Below, in pieces: positions 38,158-50,200 of a stretch of 64,000 nt of DNA. The position numbers and the translations under genes were made by a program. The notes under the pieces were generated by a model. It saw only the letters and a program-made list of their open reading frames with translations, was not told the origin of the DNA and searched no databases. How positions within the stretch are numbered: position 1 is the stretch's first letter; each line of letters starts with the position of its first letter. The stretch lies in contig WHVD01000091.1 of NCBI GenBank assembly GCA_015178975.1, positions 1 to 64,000 on the forward strand, given 5' to 3'. The stretch is from Hysterangium stoloniferum (Eukaryota > Basidiomycota > Agaricomycetes > Hysterangiales > Hysterangiaceae).

Positions 38158-39391
38158 TTAAAACCTCATCACGTTAAATTCCAGTCGCCCTCTCCCGTCT
38201 AACTCACGGAGACCGTCTTTGATCATGGCTCGAGCCGCATCTCTGTCGACACCGCCACGAATCATGAAGCATAATTTAGTTGAATTCGAAGAAAGTACAG
38301 GGTTCAGAAAGAGTATGTCGAGAGCGGGGAGATTTATTGAGTTGATTTCTTCCAGGTTACCTAGGAATATATTTAGCGTCACGCTCTCCAGAGAGCGATG
38401 AGGTATCTGAGAAATGATATGAATGATCCAATCACAGGAGCGTGACCCCGGCGAATCCGCGTATAATATTATACTGTCAAAAGAGATGTTTCGGAGAGAT
38501 GTATTCTGTGTTAGGTCGATTTGTTTGCTTAGAAGAGCTGATAAAAATATAAATCTTGCATTGACAGAGCAACACGGCAGTTACACTCACTCTGGGCAGT
38601 TCCAATTTTATCAAATCCTGGGCACGAAATAGCAATATTTTTTAGAGCTGATCCCAGGTGTCGGATATGCCCACACACGGCAGGTATATCATTCACAGAG
38701 ATTCCACTGACCATGAACGTATGGACGTTTGGTGTAGGATGGCAGCGACAGAACCAGTCCATTAGATTAGATGTGAATGGGTCCGCGTCAAATTGGATCC
38801 GCTTCAAGGGCGGAGCCCTGTCCTGGGGAGAATAATTGCAACTATCATCGTAGTTAACAGACCATAATAAAAGATTCTCCAGGGAGGGGGCAGAGGCAAT
38901 CAACTCAAACGCTTGATCGACACTCTCGAACTGTCCGGATATACAATATGGTAACAGTAATAAAATGAGTAAGAGAGAAACATGCATACGGAAGGGTAAT
39001 TTAAGCATAATGTTGTGAGATTTTGGAGGATTGTGGACAAGCGCTTCTTCGCACCGGTCGATAAACTTGTCCAGTCGATTTTTCCGAGCGAGAGACTCAT
39101 GAGATTACTCAATGGTGGGAGCCTGAGTAGTGCTTCGTCTAAGTATTGAGTTTCATCGTCCTCTATCTCCAAATGGAGGATATGGGGAGGGATAGTGGAC
39201 CCCGCGGAGCATATCACCGCTAGCGCATTGTGTACATTGAACGGAGCGAGTCTTGTGTTTGAGAAGAGATGAAAACGAGCGGCAGGAAGCCATTGTTTGC
39301 AAACAAGGCCAGCAATGCAGAGTGCTGGTGTGTCATCATGGAGAAAGTCGATAATCATATCGTAGAGCTCATGGGGCATCGTCGATGACAT
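38158..39391 (-). CDS. F-box domain protein (371 aa)
   Basis: Three exons close in frame: 38990-39391, 38587-38930 and 38158-38527, with GT-AG introns. The F-box is at residues 4-45 (MPHELYDMIIDFLHDD, LVCKQW, FHLFSNTRL), the usual Skp1-binding module of SCF ubiquitin ligases. The remainder has alternating Leu-rich stretches (LHLEIEDDE, LMSLSLGKID, LTTLCLNY, LENLLLWSVN, LKNIAISCPG), typical for the diverse substrate-binding part of mushroom F-box proteins. The substrate cannot be predicted. Decayed relatives flank it on both sides. Confidence 0.85.
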
Positions 39392-39849
39392 CTTTGCCCG
39401 CAGAGCTCCACAGTGAGATGATTTCGATGTAAATAGGAAGGTAAGGTAGACCAGGTAAATGGATCAGAACTTTAATGTTGACCTTAGTATAAATAGGATG
39501 ATATAAAACGATTATAATGGTATCGGGATTCGCGGGGGATTATTGAGGTAGAAAAGACTAGTAAAGTATCATCGTTTTTATAACGAGTGGTTTCGACGAA
39601 CAGGCTGGTCTTTCCCTTCCTTATCTTGAACGTGCTGATATGAAAAGCGTTGTGATGCTACGGGCCGATCAATTACATGAAGATCCCCAAAAAACTTTTT
39701 TCTTGGTCTTTCGCCAGCCTGTCGGCGTCGATCGATCGAATGAGAACCAGTTTCTGCACTGCAGCTTAGAAAGAGTCCATGAGTTTGCCGTATTAATCAA
39801 TGGGGGCGAGAAATCAAGACAATAAAATTGTTTATGAAAGACAATGTTA

Positions 39850-40260
39850 CCAGGAAAGGATAATCATTGATGTCTCCGCACTCGGGTAGATCAAATTGGA
39901 AATATTTCCTAAGGAAGGGGTAGACGCGATGGAACCATCCGTTTGATCGAGGCTTTGAAACTGTCTCAATTTAAATATAACTAATGAGAATAAATAAAAT
40001 AAGGTAAAACAAGAGAATATTGCCGTGTAGGGACATTTCGCAAAATCCTGAACAAGGATTTTTCCGTACTGGCTATCCCGTCCAATTCACAGCACACTTT
40101 CCCACTTGACCTTTCCGAGAGATAGACTAATCAAAGAATGCTCCACTCACGAGGATGAAGGTTACGCCCATTGATTGACCTGTCACTCCAATCACGAAGC
40201 AGTCCATGTCGCGTTGCTTGTCATGCCAAATTTGCTTAGGTGTCGTTGATGACGAGACAG
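39850..40260 (-). pseudogene. second decayed F-box gene copy
   Basis: The segment around 39915-39990 (GTAGACGCGATGG, GATCGAGGC, GAAACTGTC) aligns with the start of exon 2 and the preceding intron of the F-box gene at 38885-38995. The following sequence to 40260 continues with exon 1-like words, including a match to LVCKQW surroundings. Many indels. Confidence 0.5.
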
Positions 40261-40734
40261 CAAAGAGTTAGGTTGCTCATGGCTGTTATTAGGCAAACCT
40301 TACAGCTGTTATTTGCATTAAAACTGTTGAAATCAGTTCTCGAAGTTCATAAGAATCATAAGCAAAGATAAATATAATTTCCACAGGGATATATATCTGT
40401 TATCCAAAATAACACGTAATTACTATTAGTAGCTTTCCCTCCAGCATACCGGAATGCGCGGCTGCCAATGTATGCTGGCTACTGGCATAAAGATGATGTT
40501 TGTGCTTTGCCAATCACACGTCGTTGGAACCTTACCAGATCTACATAGCATTGGTTAGCACCGTCGACATAGGATTTACAAATTACTCGGATCTGGCTCT
40601 TTTCAGCGAAACCAGTTGTTTTCGGGTGTCACTCGATACTCAGGGTTAGAACTTTATGAGATGATCGCATCAACGGGTGACGAGCGGCACTTAACTGTCC
40701 TCCAGCCGAGCTGTACGCCGTATTTACAAATGCG

Positions 40735-40830
40735 TCGCTAGCTTTAAATTGAGAACAAGTGGACATTGCCGAAATGCTCCTACGTAGGCGCACGATATGG
40801 ACTCTCCGGAACGCCTTACAATGTTATTGA
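40735..40830 (+). pseudogene. relic of a DUF6533-type exon
   Basis: The words AACAAGTGGACATTGCCGAA, then GCACGATATGGA match the exon at 41674-41739 of the adjacent gene (encoding NKWTLPNCLCIVARYLGL). Isolated and out of gene context. Confidence 0.5.
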
Positions 40831-40893
40831 GTGCTGCGGAGGGATTCCGGATCATGAAAAAAAAAGGTTAGCTAATGTATTTTTATTTGTCTA

Positions 40894-40982
40894 TGGGAAT
40901 ATATTCCTGGGGAAATAAGGTCACCTCGGAATCGGCAATATGTTCAGACTGGGAGTCTGCCGAGGGGGGAACTATATTCCCA
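40894..40982. other. nested hairpin of about 90 nt
   Basis: Three stems are perfectly nested: TGGGAATATA (40894-40903) with TATATTCCCA (40973-40982), CCTCGG (40924-40929) with CCGAGG (40960-40965), and CAGACT (40945-40950) with AGTCTG (40954-40959) around a GGG loop. It could be a structured RNA or a remnant of a palindromic element. Confidence 0.4.
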
Positions 40983-41355
40983 ACTCTAAGCCTAAGCCCA
41001 GTTGATGTAGCTACCCCTAACCCGGTCTAGCCAGCCAATAGTATGAAAGCAAAAATTTAGCCGATGTACAACGTTACAGTAGCCTATTACCAGTACTCCG
41101 CTGTGCTAACCAGTACCAATGCCACGACTGCCTAGAAACTCAATCCATCTCAGTCCTTCCGGAATGATCTCAGCTGGAGATCACCGAATCTTCCACTTGA
41201 GCCATTGAGCCTATATTTACAGACATGTCAACATTTCAGTTTGCAAATATATATTACTCAATGCCAGCCATAAATTTTGCAAGCCCGTTTTCACAGCATG
41301 GGCATGTATATAATTATGCGCACCCCTCCCGTAGATTTTTCTTTACCCAACACTC

Positions 41356-43065
41356 ATGTCTAGCAGTACCTTACCTCATTTGGAACCTGGTGTTCTAGCT
41401 ACCATTATTTCATTCAACCACATCGCAAACTACACCACAGGTATGCCAGCTTCAAAGAGGCACAATACATTACTTACTACTCTTCAAGTGATGGCTGCAA
41501 CCTTGGTTTCCTACGACTGGATTATAACATTAGATCAGGAGGTGGGTAACAATAACGACAACCTTTACCCATGGATTTCACTTTCTCACACACAATACAA
41601 GAGTGAGCACATTTGGAGGTGATCGATGATCCTTGCCAGTAGTACTGGGACACTTTCATATTTTTGCCGCTAGGAATAAGTGGACACTGCCGAACTGCCT
41701 CTGTATAGTCGCTCGATATTTGGGGCTTGCATTTATTCTGTGAGCAAAGGTCTGGATTATCACCAGCGTTTAACTAATCGGCATCAACATGGTCTTTCAT
41801 CTAGTTTCTTTATGAGTAGTAAGTATTGAATTGTTGCTCAAAAGTGTAAAGCTAAGAGCTGCCTTCGGAAGCTAATTTGTCTTGGCATCCTGATATTAAG
41901 GTAGCGATCTGACAATTTAATGCATGTGAAATTCACATATGCTGACCATTTCGGTGTTAGCTGTGAGCATGTCTTCCGTGCGAGGGGTTAACCTTGACTT
42001 CTTCGCCTCAGTTGCCACTCAGAGATATTCGTTTATGCGTTGTGAGTACATTAGTCTATGCATTGAGCATTACTTCCTACCGACAACTCACTCACTTCTC
42101 AAGTGGGTTAATGGCTCTAACAGTATGTGGACAGGGTGTTCTCATCCTTTGGATCTACGCATTGTACGACAGAAGCAAACGTGGTATGGAAGTTCTGCAT
42201 TGACACTTTTCACATGAATTTGAATATATGGTATCATGATCTAGTGCTTGCATTTCTGCTATTTACTCTCACCGGTGAGCACCCCCTACGATAGTATCCC
42301 GGATTCTGACTGATTACTTATGTCGGGATAGCCACCATAGCTGTTTGTAGAGTTTTTTCTTCTTCACAACAGTACTCTGTTACCTTGGGACTGACCCCCA
42401 CCCCCCTTTCAGGTTCCATTCGTAGTGAATTCCTTATCCTTTTCCAAGATTTCCTTCCTTCAGATTCCAACTAACTGGCCAGTTACTGGATGTGTTCCCC
42501 AGAACCTACCGCACAGGATGCATATCAGCTTGTGAGTCTTTGCAGCTTACCATAATATACGTGCTTTTAAATAATTTATTCCCCGGGTTGTAGGATTCCA
42601 CTCTTGGTCTCTTCATGTGAGGCTTGTTTTCTGAACGCACCCTTCTCAGTATTCAACTCTTGTCACCAGGCATATATCTGATCCTCATATTTTTTACAAT
42701 TTTCATTAATTGGCGACTATTAGGGTGTGTGCCACCCTTGATGTACACATTTCTTAGAGATGGGCTTGCCTTTTTGGTAGTGTTCGTTTCCTTCAGTTTC
42801 TTCCACGGGTAGACAGACTAAAGTGATTCGCTTGCACAGACTATTCGGTAATTTATCAATAATTATGAGAGATTCACTATTAAGACGTTGCCTTTTTTGT
42901 AACTGACATTTAGTGTCCATCATATTTCTTATTATCATACTCTTGAGCAGCATTGCCCGCCCAGGCGTGGTGTCTGTTGGGGCCGTGTACGTGATATCAG
43001 TGTTGCTGTCAACATGTACTCATAGATCCCCAGTTACGTTCCTCTGTTATATCAGATTACCGTGA
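41356..43065 (+). CDS. DUF6533-like multipass membrane protein, partial exon model
   Basis: The first exons are clear: 41356-41440, 41489-41541, 41602-41618 and 41674-41739. Together they encode VMAATLVSYDWIITLDQE followed by SEHIWRNKWTLPNCLCI and VARYLGLAFIL, the pattern of the DUF6533 N-terminal domain common in Agaricomycetes. Further likely exons lie near 41990-42181 (ending ILWIYALYDRSKR), 42600-42810 (FLRDGLAFLVVFV, a typical RDG motif) and 42914-43065 (VSIIFLIIILLSSIARPG to a stop). I could not fix the splice sites between 41740 and 42914, so the gene may be intact or a young pseudogene. Function unknown. Confidence 0.55.
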
Positions 43066-43248
43066 GCCGTTCATTTTATCATCGATTCATTAGCTATAGC
43101 TAAGACGTACCTCGCTAGGGATCAAGGCTCTTCCTTAATGTCAGGGATAATGCTCGTTTTAGAACCTCGGAATTCCATTTAACGGCAGCCCCAACCTTGC
43201 TTTTTTCACTCCGGGAACGACAGAGGTCTGTCTTGCAGGCTTAAACGG

Positions 43249-43476
43249 GGTGACAGTAATTGGACCCGGCATTCGAGTCTTGAACAGTCAAGTCTGTGGA
43301 TGTCTCGCCATTTCTGGATGAAGGGGTGACAGTAATTGGACCCGGCATTCGAGTCTTGAACAGTCAAGTCTGTGGATGTCTCGCCATTTCTGGATGAAGG
43401 GGTGACAGTAATTGGACCCGGCATTCGAGTCTTGAACAGTCAAGTCTGTGGATGTCTCGCCATTTCTGGATGAAGG
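43249..43476. repeat. three tandem copies of a 76-bp unit
   Basis: Units repeat exactly at a 76-bp period (GTGACAGTAATTGGACCCGG at 43250, 43326 and 43402). They cover the 3' coding end of the minus-strand gene at 43364-43900. Because 76 is not a multiple of three, each copy is read in a different frame. Confidence 0.92.
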
Positions 43477-43900
43477 CTTGAGGAGCATCTTGAGCCCCTG
43501 CGCGGCTAAGGGCAACTCTTAAAGTAATCAAATCGGGGGCGATACACTGTAACAGTAATACTTCACTATACTAATGTTCAAGAATAAAATAGTTTACCTC
43601 CACTTGAGCCATAACACCAAGGATCAGATTATGGAAACTACTTTCTCCTGCAAACAATACAACGTGAATGATGCCTACGACGACATATAAAGCTGCACTC
43701 TCTATGAACATAGCAGAGAGAGTAGCATAAAGGGTCGTATGGCTTTTCCCGAGGACTTTGGCAACAGTATGGCGATGCCACAGAAGATGGCCACAAATCA
43801 TCATGCTAACAAGAACGTTGAAGACGATTGACAGACACCAGTAGGGGATGCCTGTGGTGATGGCGGAGACCTTCCAGTACGGCATCCCAGGCATTGCGGC
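43364..43900 (-). pseudogene. 3' end of an Agaricomycete membrane-protein gene, broken by copia insertion
   Basis: Two exons, 43598-43900 and 43364-43546, join in frame through a 51-bp GT-AG intron. They encode YWCLSIVFNVLVSMMICG, FIESAALYVVVGIIHVV and, across the splice, AQVECIAPDLITLRVA. This is the C-terminal half of a widespread mushroom multipass membrane family. An acceptor site (TACCAG) precedes the first of these exons, but up to copia 2 no further exon is found. The 5' half therefore lies beyond the insertion. The stop codon falls inside the 76-bp tandem repeat. Confidence 0.65.
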
Positions 43901-44215
43901 CTGGTATATTAAAGACGTTTAAGTATCTCAGCGGTTAAACGTTCGCTGTATTATACAATACCTAAAGATGTTTAAGTACTAAATACATAGATAAGTTTTG
44001 TTTCATGATGAGGCAATTGACATATCACTTACTCTCAGCGGTTAAACGTTCGCTGAGAGATTCCCTAGCTATACTACGCATATATACAGTAATAGTACAT
44101 TTGAGAGGAGATTGAACAATATGACGCATTGCATCTTTTTGAGACATTTTTGTCTCACCTTCTTCATACAAGCGCTTACTTCTTTAATGCTCGTTATACC
44201 TAATATGTAAGCCTG
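43901..44215 (-). repeat. probable 3' LTR end of copia 2, left boundary unresolved
   Basis: Once the element at 44216-53079 and one copy of its TAATA duplication are removed, ...GTTATACCTAATA joins CTCCTCCTCGAG, just as copia 1 has ...GTATCTCAATA joined to CTCCTCGAG. So the LTR of copia 2 ends here, at 44215. A length like copia 1 would place its other end near 44018 (TGACATATCA), but without the second LTR this is a guess. CTCAGCGGTTAAACGTTCGC occurs twice, at 43928 and 44033. Confidence 0.5.
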
Positions 44216-44439
44216 GTGCCCCAGTCTTACGCTTTTTCCTTTTGTTCCATTCTTATTGTTCCACTCTTATTGTTCCGTCCTTTTTGTTCGTAGCACAGAT
44301 ATATAGTCTAGGTAGTTTTCCGTCTCTTTAGACTTACCATACACTGCATCTGCCTGTATCCTGTTCTTGTTCTGGACAATACACTGTGGTCCTGCAACTC
44401 GTGTGACTGCCAGTGATCCCAATTGACGATGGGATTACA
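44216..44439 (+). repeat. 5' LTR of the non-autonomous element
   Basis: Begins TGTAAGCC and ends GGGATTACA. It matches 52857-53079 closely except for an extra TGGTGCCCC near its start. Confidence 0.9.
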
Positions 44440-45173
44440 CTTTTTTTTTGACACCAGCCATTTATTACGATTTCTTTTTCATTCTGGACGACACTGCTGT
44501 ACCTTGGTTCACTCGTCAGACTGCCCGCTCACATTCCCTAGCACTCCATACTCCCTTGTCCCTTCCTAAGAGATGTCAGCCCCTGTTGGCACCCGCACTT
44601 CCCCAATTAGACGACAACAACAATGGTGACACATCAACCTTGTCCCGTACACACCCCAGAACCTCACCACCGTGCACCCTTGCACACATACACGCCCCTG
44701 CACCGTCATCGAGCGCCCCTGAGTACACTCGTGCACACACACCGCCAACCTGGAATGCAAATTGGATGTGCTGGAAGGTCCCCACCAATGTGGGTTGGAC
44801 CACACATGTCAGTTGCACCTGCCCTGGAGATCCCACCCAAGGTGTATCCCCTGGCCCCGATTTTGTCGCCTCTGGAATGCCTATCGTCACAACAGAACAC
44901 ATGGGCATCATTTTGCTGAATGCCGACGACTCCTCTCCCACATTACTGGGATGACGACACAGACTTGGATGCACCTGACTGGCCTCACTAGTGCCAATGT
45001 GACCACGAATTGGTTTTTTTATGATAGCTCACCTTTTAATTGCCATGTCAAATTTCCATCATCATCGCATGTTTTTCGGGACCAGGTTCATGGACTCCGC
45101 CACCTGAGGCTCCACATTGACAGAGGAGGTCCAACAGGGTTGAATTTGGGGTAGTGGGTTGGCTTTTGTGTGG
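44440..45173 (+). other. internal region of the non-autonomous element
   Basis: Open frames at 44448-44954 (Pro/Thr/His-rich) and 44762-45154 overlap and show no domain I can name. One frame reads WDDDTDLDAPDWP just before a stop, perhaps the last trace of a gag. No reverse transcriptase or integrase motif is present. Confidence 0.5.
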
Positions 45174-45178
45174 GGAGG

Positions 45179-45916
45179 TGTTACGACCGTGTTGCAGCCG
45201 TTCGGCCCTGAGGTTAGTGCCACCTATTGACGATTCAAGTTATCGCTCAAGTCACCACATCGGAAACCATCGCACCCAATGCTGATGTATGCTTTCGCGA
45301 TGATCAAACTCCGTTTACACCCACGTCAAAATATACTCATACTATCTGGTTAAACTTTTGATACGTCCCTTTTATTATCATGATCCGTTCTATCCTATGT
45401 TTCACATATGTCTATATATACTTGTAACCCTCGAACTATTTCCTTTTCCCATAATTCCGCTCTCGGTTATCTCTTCGGCCTCTGAACTAATCATAAACCT
45501 CCCGTTCCTAGTCAAGCTTATTGTCAATACCTTGTTCCACTCTTCTCCTAGTTAGTATTTTCTAGACGCCTGATACTTGTATATGAACCCGCTGTAGTTG
45601 TAGTTATTAGGCAATCAGAATATTGACTCAGAATACCCTCTTACACCTCTAGCAGTCTTGTACTAAGAATTCCCTTATCCGCCTTTGCATGTGCTCGTCC
45701 ACTCTCGGTCACCGACCCTTGGCCCGACACTTGACTTAACCTTCAGTCCCGATCGGTATCTCGCCGAAAGGAACTCGTTAGGATTAGTCTTTGCCCGCCT
45801 GAAATTTAAGGACACTCAACAGACATTTGTGAGGGTGCAGCACATAAGCTGAAGCCAAGTCCTTCCAATCGGTCCCTGTCAGCCAACTGACATCAGTCAG
45901 TTTTCAGTTCTTAACA
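45179..45916 (+). repeat. 5' LTR of gypsy G3 (738 bp)
   Basis: Equal in length to the right LTR. It contains AATCAGAATAT at 45613-45623, complementary to the primer site just downstream. Confidence 0.94.
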
Positions 45917-45918
45917 GT

Positions 45919-45929
45919 ATATTCTGATT
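45919..45929 (+). other. self-priming primer binding site of gypsy G3
   Basis: ATATTCTGATT, two bases after the LTR, is an 11/11 reverse complement of AATCAGAATAT at 45613-45623 in the LTR. Elements of the Tf1/sushi group prime reverse transcription by folding the first 11 bases of their own RNA onto such a site. No match to a tRNA 3' end (TGG start) is present here. Confidence 0.7.
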
Positions 45930-45954
45930 TCACACTCACATTTTCCATTTAATC

Positions 45955-47256
45955 ATGCCTCCGAGGAAAAAAGATGCCAAGCCAAGTGGCGAAGCAGAAT
46001 CTTCCACTCTCAAGTCTCCTTTCCTGTATACAGCCCGAGCTACTCAGAGAATCCTGCTACCAGAAACCTCCAAAGAATCTCGCTTTGTGGAGATTACCAG
46101 TGATGCTGAAGAAGTAACTGAAGCAACCGAACCTGAAGCAACTGAAGAGGTTAACAATCAACCAGCTCCGGAACACGAACCCAAGGATGGCGACCAACCT
46201 CAGGCTAGTGGTTCCAAGAAGTCCATGAAAAAGAAACCGGCTCTCGACCCTGAAGAGACATGGGAATTGTTCTCAGGTACCCTAGGATCCCTTAACGAAT
46301 TCCTTAAAAGCAATATCAAGGAAAAAGAACCTGGGCAAACCCGAGTTAACAAACCTGAACCATTCACTGGCTCAAACCCAAAGAAATTGCCAACATTTCT
46401 TATGCAATGTCAATTCAACTTTCGGGACCACCCAGCTGCATTTGCAACAGATGACCGAAAGGTAAACTTCGCACTCTCGTACCTTAAGGATTCTGCAGCA
46501 GCCTGGTTTGAATCCGCATTTTCTGGCCTCACCTCCAAAGATCCCAATTGGCTTTATGATTGGGATGCCTTTGTTGAGAAACTCGAAACTAACTTCGGTC
46601 CCTACGACCAAACCGGCGATGCTGAAACTGCACTTTCTAATCTCAAAATGAAAGACACCCAGCGCATCACTGATTACATCGTCCAGTTCAACAACCTCGC
46701 CACGCGTTGCGACTGGGGCGATTCGGCCCTCCATTGCCAGTTTTACTCCGGCCTCCCATCTCGCCTCAAAGACGAAGTTTCCAAAGGAGAGACGGGCAAA
46801 CCGAAGACCCTCCCTCTCATGTATCTGAAAGCCCAAAACGCAGATGCCTGTTAATGGGAACGATGTTCAGAAATCAGTTGCAAAAACCCATCAGACAAAA
46901 AATCATTGGACAATAAGAATGCCAACAAGTCTGTTAATCAAAACACCAACAATAGTGGCAACTCGAACTCCGAAAAGAAGTCTGAAAACAAGGGGTCAAA
47001 TGACAAAAAAGGCAAGGGCAAACAGTTGAATAAGTCTCAAGATAAAGACAAACCCAACTTAACTGGCAAACTTGGCTCCAATGGCAAGCTCCTACCACAG
47101 GAAAAGCAATGCCGAATGGACAACAACCTTTGTTTGTTGTGCGCAGATCCCGGACACCGAGTCACTGCATGCCCAAAGGCCACAAAAGCCCGATTGGCCA
47201 ATACGGCCACGACCTCCCAACCAGCTAAGCTGGCTGCCAAGTCGAAAAAAGATTAA
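45955..47256 (+). pseudogene. gag of gypsy G3, interrupted by one stop
   Basis: The frame starts at ATG 45955 (MPPRKKDAK) and is interrupted by TAA at 46852. The N-terminal 110 residues are acidic and Pro-rich. The retrotransposon gag domain spans KPEPFTGSNPKKLPTFL to FYSGLPSRLKDEV. After the stop the same frame continues to 47256 with a Lys/Asn-rich linker and the CCHC knuckle CLLCADPGHRVTAC. It ends at KSKKD-stop, where a run of six A precedes the stop. Pol lies in the -1 frame, so a gag-pol -1 shift is plausible. Confidence 0.88.
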
Positions 47257-50200
47257 GCAACTCTCTGGATTCCGTGTGGTTGGAGAGTTGCATTGAATCT
47301 CCTCGCACACTGGAAAATTGTCATCTTAACGCATCCGCCTTGTATGATCCTAATTCCTTGTTCATAAATCTTACTTTGGAACCTCTCGGGAGTCTCACAT
47401 TTCGAGCTCTCATAGATTCAGGTTCAACCCATTGTTTTATAGATACAAGTTTCTCCCAAAAAAATCAGTTAAAAACCTATGCAATAGATCTGATTCCGCT
47501 CCGACTCTTTGATGGTACCTCAAACTCCATAATCTCGCAAGCCTGTGAACTCCGACTTCGGTTCCCATGTGGAACCTTTCAGACAGTTACATTTTTTGTA
47601 ACACAGTTGGACCCGAGCTGCTCCGTGGTTCTAGGACATAACTGGCTCACCCGCTACAATCTGTTGATTGATTGGGTATTGGGCAGTATCCATTTCCGAA
47701 CCCTGTCTGCACCCGATACGGCTGGTCCATTTCCGCCTGTTTCGGCAAATATGGCCTCTACAGCACCTCTGGCCCCTGTGGCAAATCTGAGCTCTCTGCC
47801 ACCTGTCTCTCTGCATCCCCGGTGACCGAACTGATCACAGATTTGGAAGGTGTTCCCAAAAAATACCATGAATTTGCAGATGTCTTCAGTAAACAAAAAG
47901 CCAATCGACTTGCCCCTCACAGGCTTTATGATTTGAAAATTAATATTGAAGATGGTTCACATCTGCCCCTAGGCCCAGTTTATCCTCTCTCGCAGTCCGA
48001 ACTATCAGCCATCCAAGATTTCTTGGATGAACATCTGGCTATAGGTTTTATCTGACCCTCAAAGTCTCCTTATGGAGCCCCTGTCCTATTCGTTTGGAAG
48101 AAAAACGGTTCCCTTTGACTTTGCATTGATTTTTGAGGACTAAATGCGATTACTCGAAAAGATAAGTACCCATTACCACTAATCTCCGATTTAATCGATG
48201 CCCCTCGAAAGGCCCGAATCTATACAAAGATAGATCTCAAGCATGCCTATCATTTGGTTCAGATTGCCAAAGGCGATGAATGGAAAACGGCTTTTTGCAC
48301 TCACTATGGCTCCTTCGAATGGTTAGTGATGCCTTTTGGTCTCACCAACGCTCTGTCGGTCTTTCAACGTTTTATCAATGACGTCTTTTCTGACCTCCTC
48401 GACGTCTTTGTCATTGTGTACTTAGATGACATCCTCATATTCTCCAAAGATCCTACACTTCATGACGAACATGTTTGTGAAGTCCTCCGAAGACTCCGAA
48501 AACATGGTCTTTTTGTGAATGGTAAAAAATGTTCCTTTGATGTCGACACAGTTGAATATTTAGGTTTTATGATGGGACCTGACGGTCTCTGCATGGATGA
48601 CTCTAAAATTCAAGTCATTCAAGATTGGCCAGAACCCCAAAAGGTTAAGGATATTCAGTCCTTTTTAGGCTTCACCAATTTTTATCGTCATTTCATTCAC
48701 AATTACTCAAAAATTACCGTTCTGCTCACTTGTCTTACTCGTAAAGACGCCCCATGGAATTTCCCCGAAGAATGCCGATCAGCATTCCAAGAATTGAAAA
48801 GTGCGTTTACATCTGCCCCTATTTTGTCGTACTGGAAGCCCGATGTTCAACTCATTGTGGAAACTGATACCTCAGACTATGCGCTTGCTGCAATATTGTT
48901 CATTCTGGACACCAATGGTGAAGTACACCCAGTAGCTTTTCTGTCTCGCATGTTTTTGGTGCCCGAACTCAACTATGATGTTCACCATAAGGAACTATAT
49001 TTGAAGCTTTCAAGACATGGCGACATTATTTGGAGTGATCGGCCCACCCAATAGATGTTATTACTGACCACAAAAATTTAGTTTACTTTTCAACCACAAA
49101 ACTTCTCACCCGTCGACAAGCTCGATGATCCGAATACCTCTCTGCTTTCAACATGGTAATTCGCTTCCGTCCCGGCCGCCTTGGTGGAAAACCCAATACT
49201 ATGACTAGACGATGGGACATCTATCCTAAAGAGAGGAGTAGCGACTATGCCACAGTTAATCCACATAATTTCAAGCCTATGTTTTCATCGGAACAACTGT
49301 CTGCGTCTATCCGAGCCACTTACCTCATTCATCTAGTCTTGCGAAGTGTTATCCTTATGGATACCGAAAAGTTACATCAAGATATACTATCGGCAATTCT
49401 ATTAGACCCAGTCACCAAAGCACACCTCAATAACCCATCCGACCCTGATCAACCCCGATGGTCATTAGACTCACAAGGTTTCATTAGACTTGACAATCGC
49501 ATCTATGTACTGGATTCTGACACCCTTCAGCTGTGAATCCTACAACATAAGCACGACCACCCGATCTCGGGACATTTCGGCCTCAATAAGACCCTCTCAC
49601 TCATTAGAAGAGAATATACATGGCCTGGCATCCGAAACTTTGTTAAACACTATTGCAAATCTTGCACAATGTGTCTACACTCTAAATCACAGCGACACAA
49701 ACCTTATGGCCTACGCAAACAATTACTGATACCGGAAAAACCCTGGAACTCGATTTCTATGGATTTCATTGAGCACCTACCGGCATCAATAACATCTGTA
49801 CAGTTAGCTGAATTATTCGTCACCCATGTATTTTCCAAGCATAGTGTTCCATCGCATGTCACATCCGATCGCAGATCCGAGTTTGTCTCTCACTTTTTTA
49901 GGTCACTCAGAAAAGCACTAGACATGAAATTACATTTCACTTCGGGATATCACCCAGAAGGTGACGGCCAAACTGAACGCATGAATCAAACCTTGGAACA
50001 GTACATTCATGTCTATTGTAACTATCAACAAGACAATTGGAAATCACTACTACCGCTAGCTGAATTCGCATATAACAACGCACTGAATGCCACTACCGGC
50101 ATTTCACCTTTCTTCGCAAACAAAGGCTACAACCCCAACATCGCAATCCACCTGGAATGCGATCTCGCATCCACCCATGCTCAAGACTTTGTTACAAACC

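Larger units (their letters stand above)
39392..41355. other. 2-kb region with relics, no intact gene
   Basis: Holds an F-box relic (39850-40260), a relic of a DUF6533 exon (40735-40830) and a nested hairpin (40894-40982). Short open frames have no motif. Confidence 0.5.

Noticed and set aside
41150..41215. tRNA-like A box (TGGCTCAAGTGG on the minus strand)
   Set aside because: No B box, no closing acceptor stem and no T arm were found downstream.
44216..44439. Solo LTR or 3' LTR of copia 2
   Set aside because: No copia polypurine tract follows it, whereas pairing it with 52857-53079 gives a perfect TAATA duplication.
44566..44974. Minus-strand frame of 132 codons in the non-autonomous element
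   Set aside because: No motif, and it overlaps equally long frames on the other strand. The element's polypurine tract places it on the plus strand.
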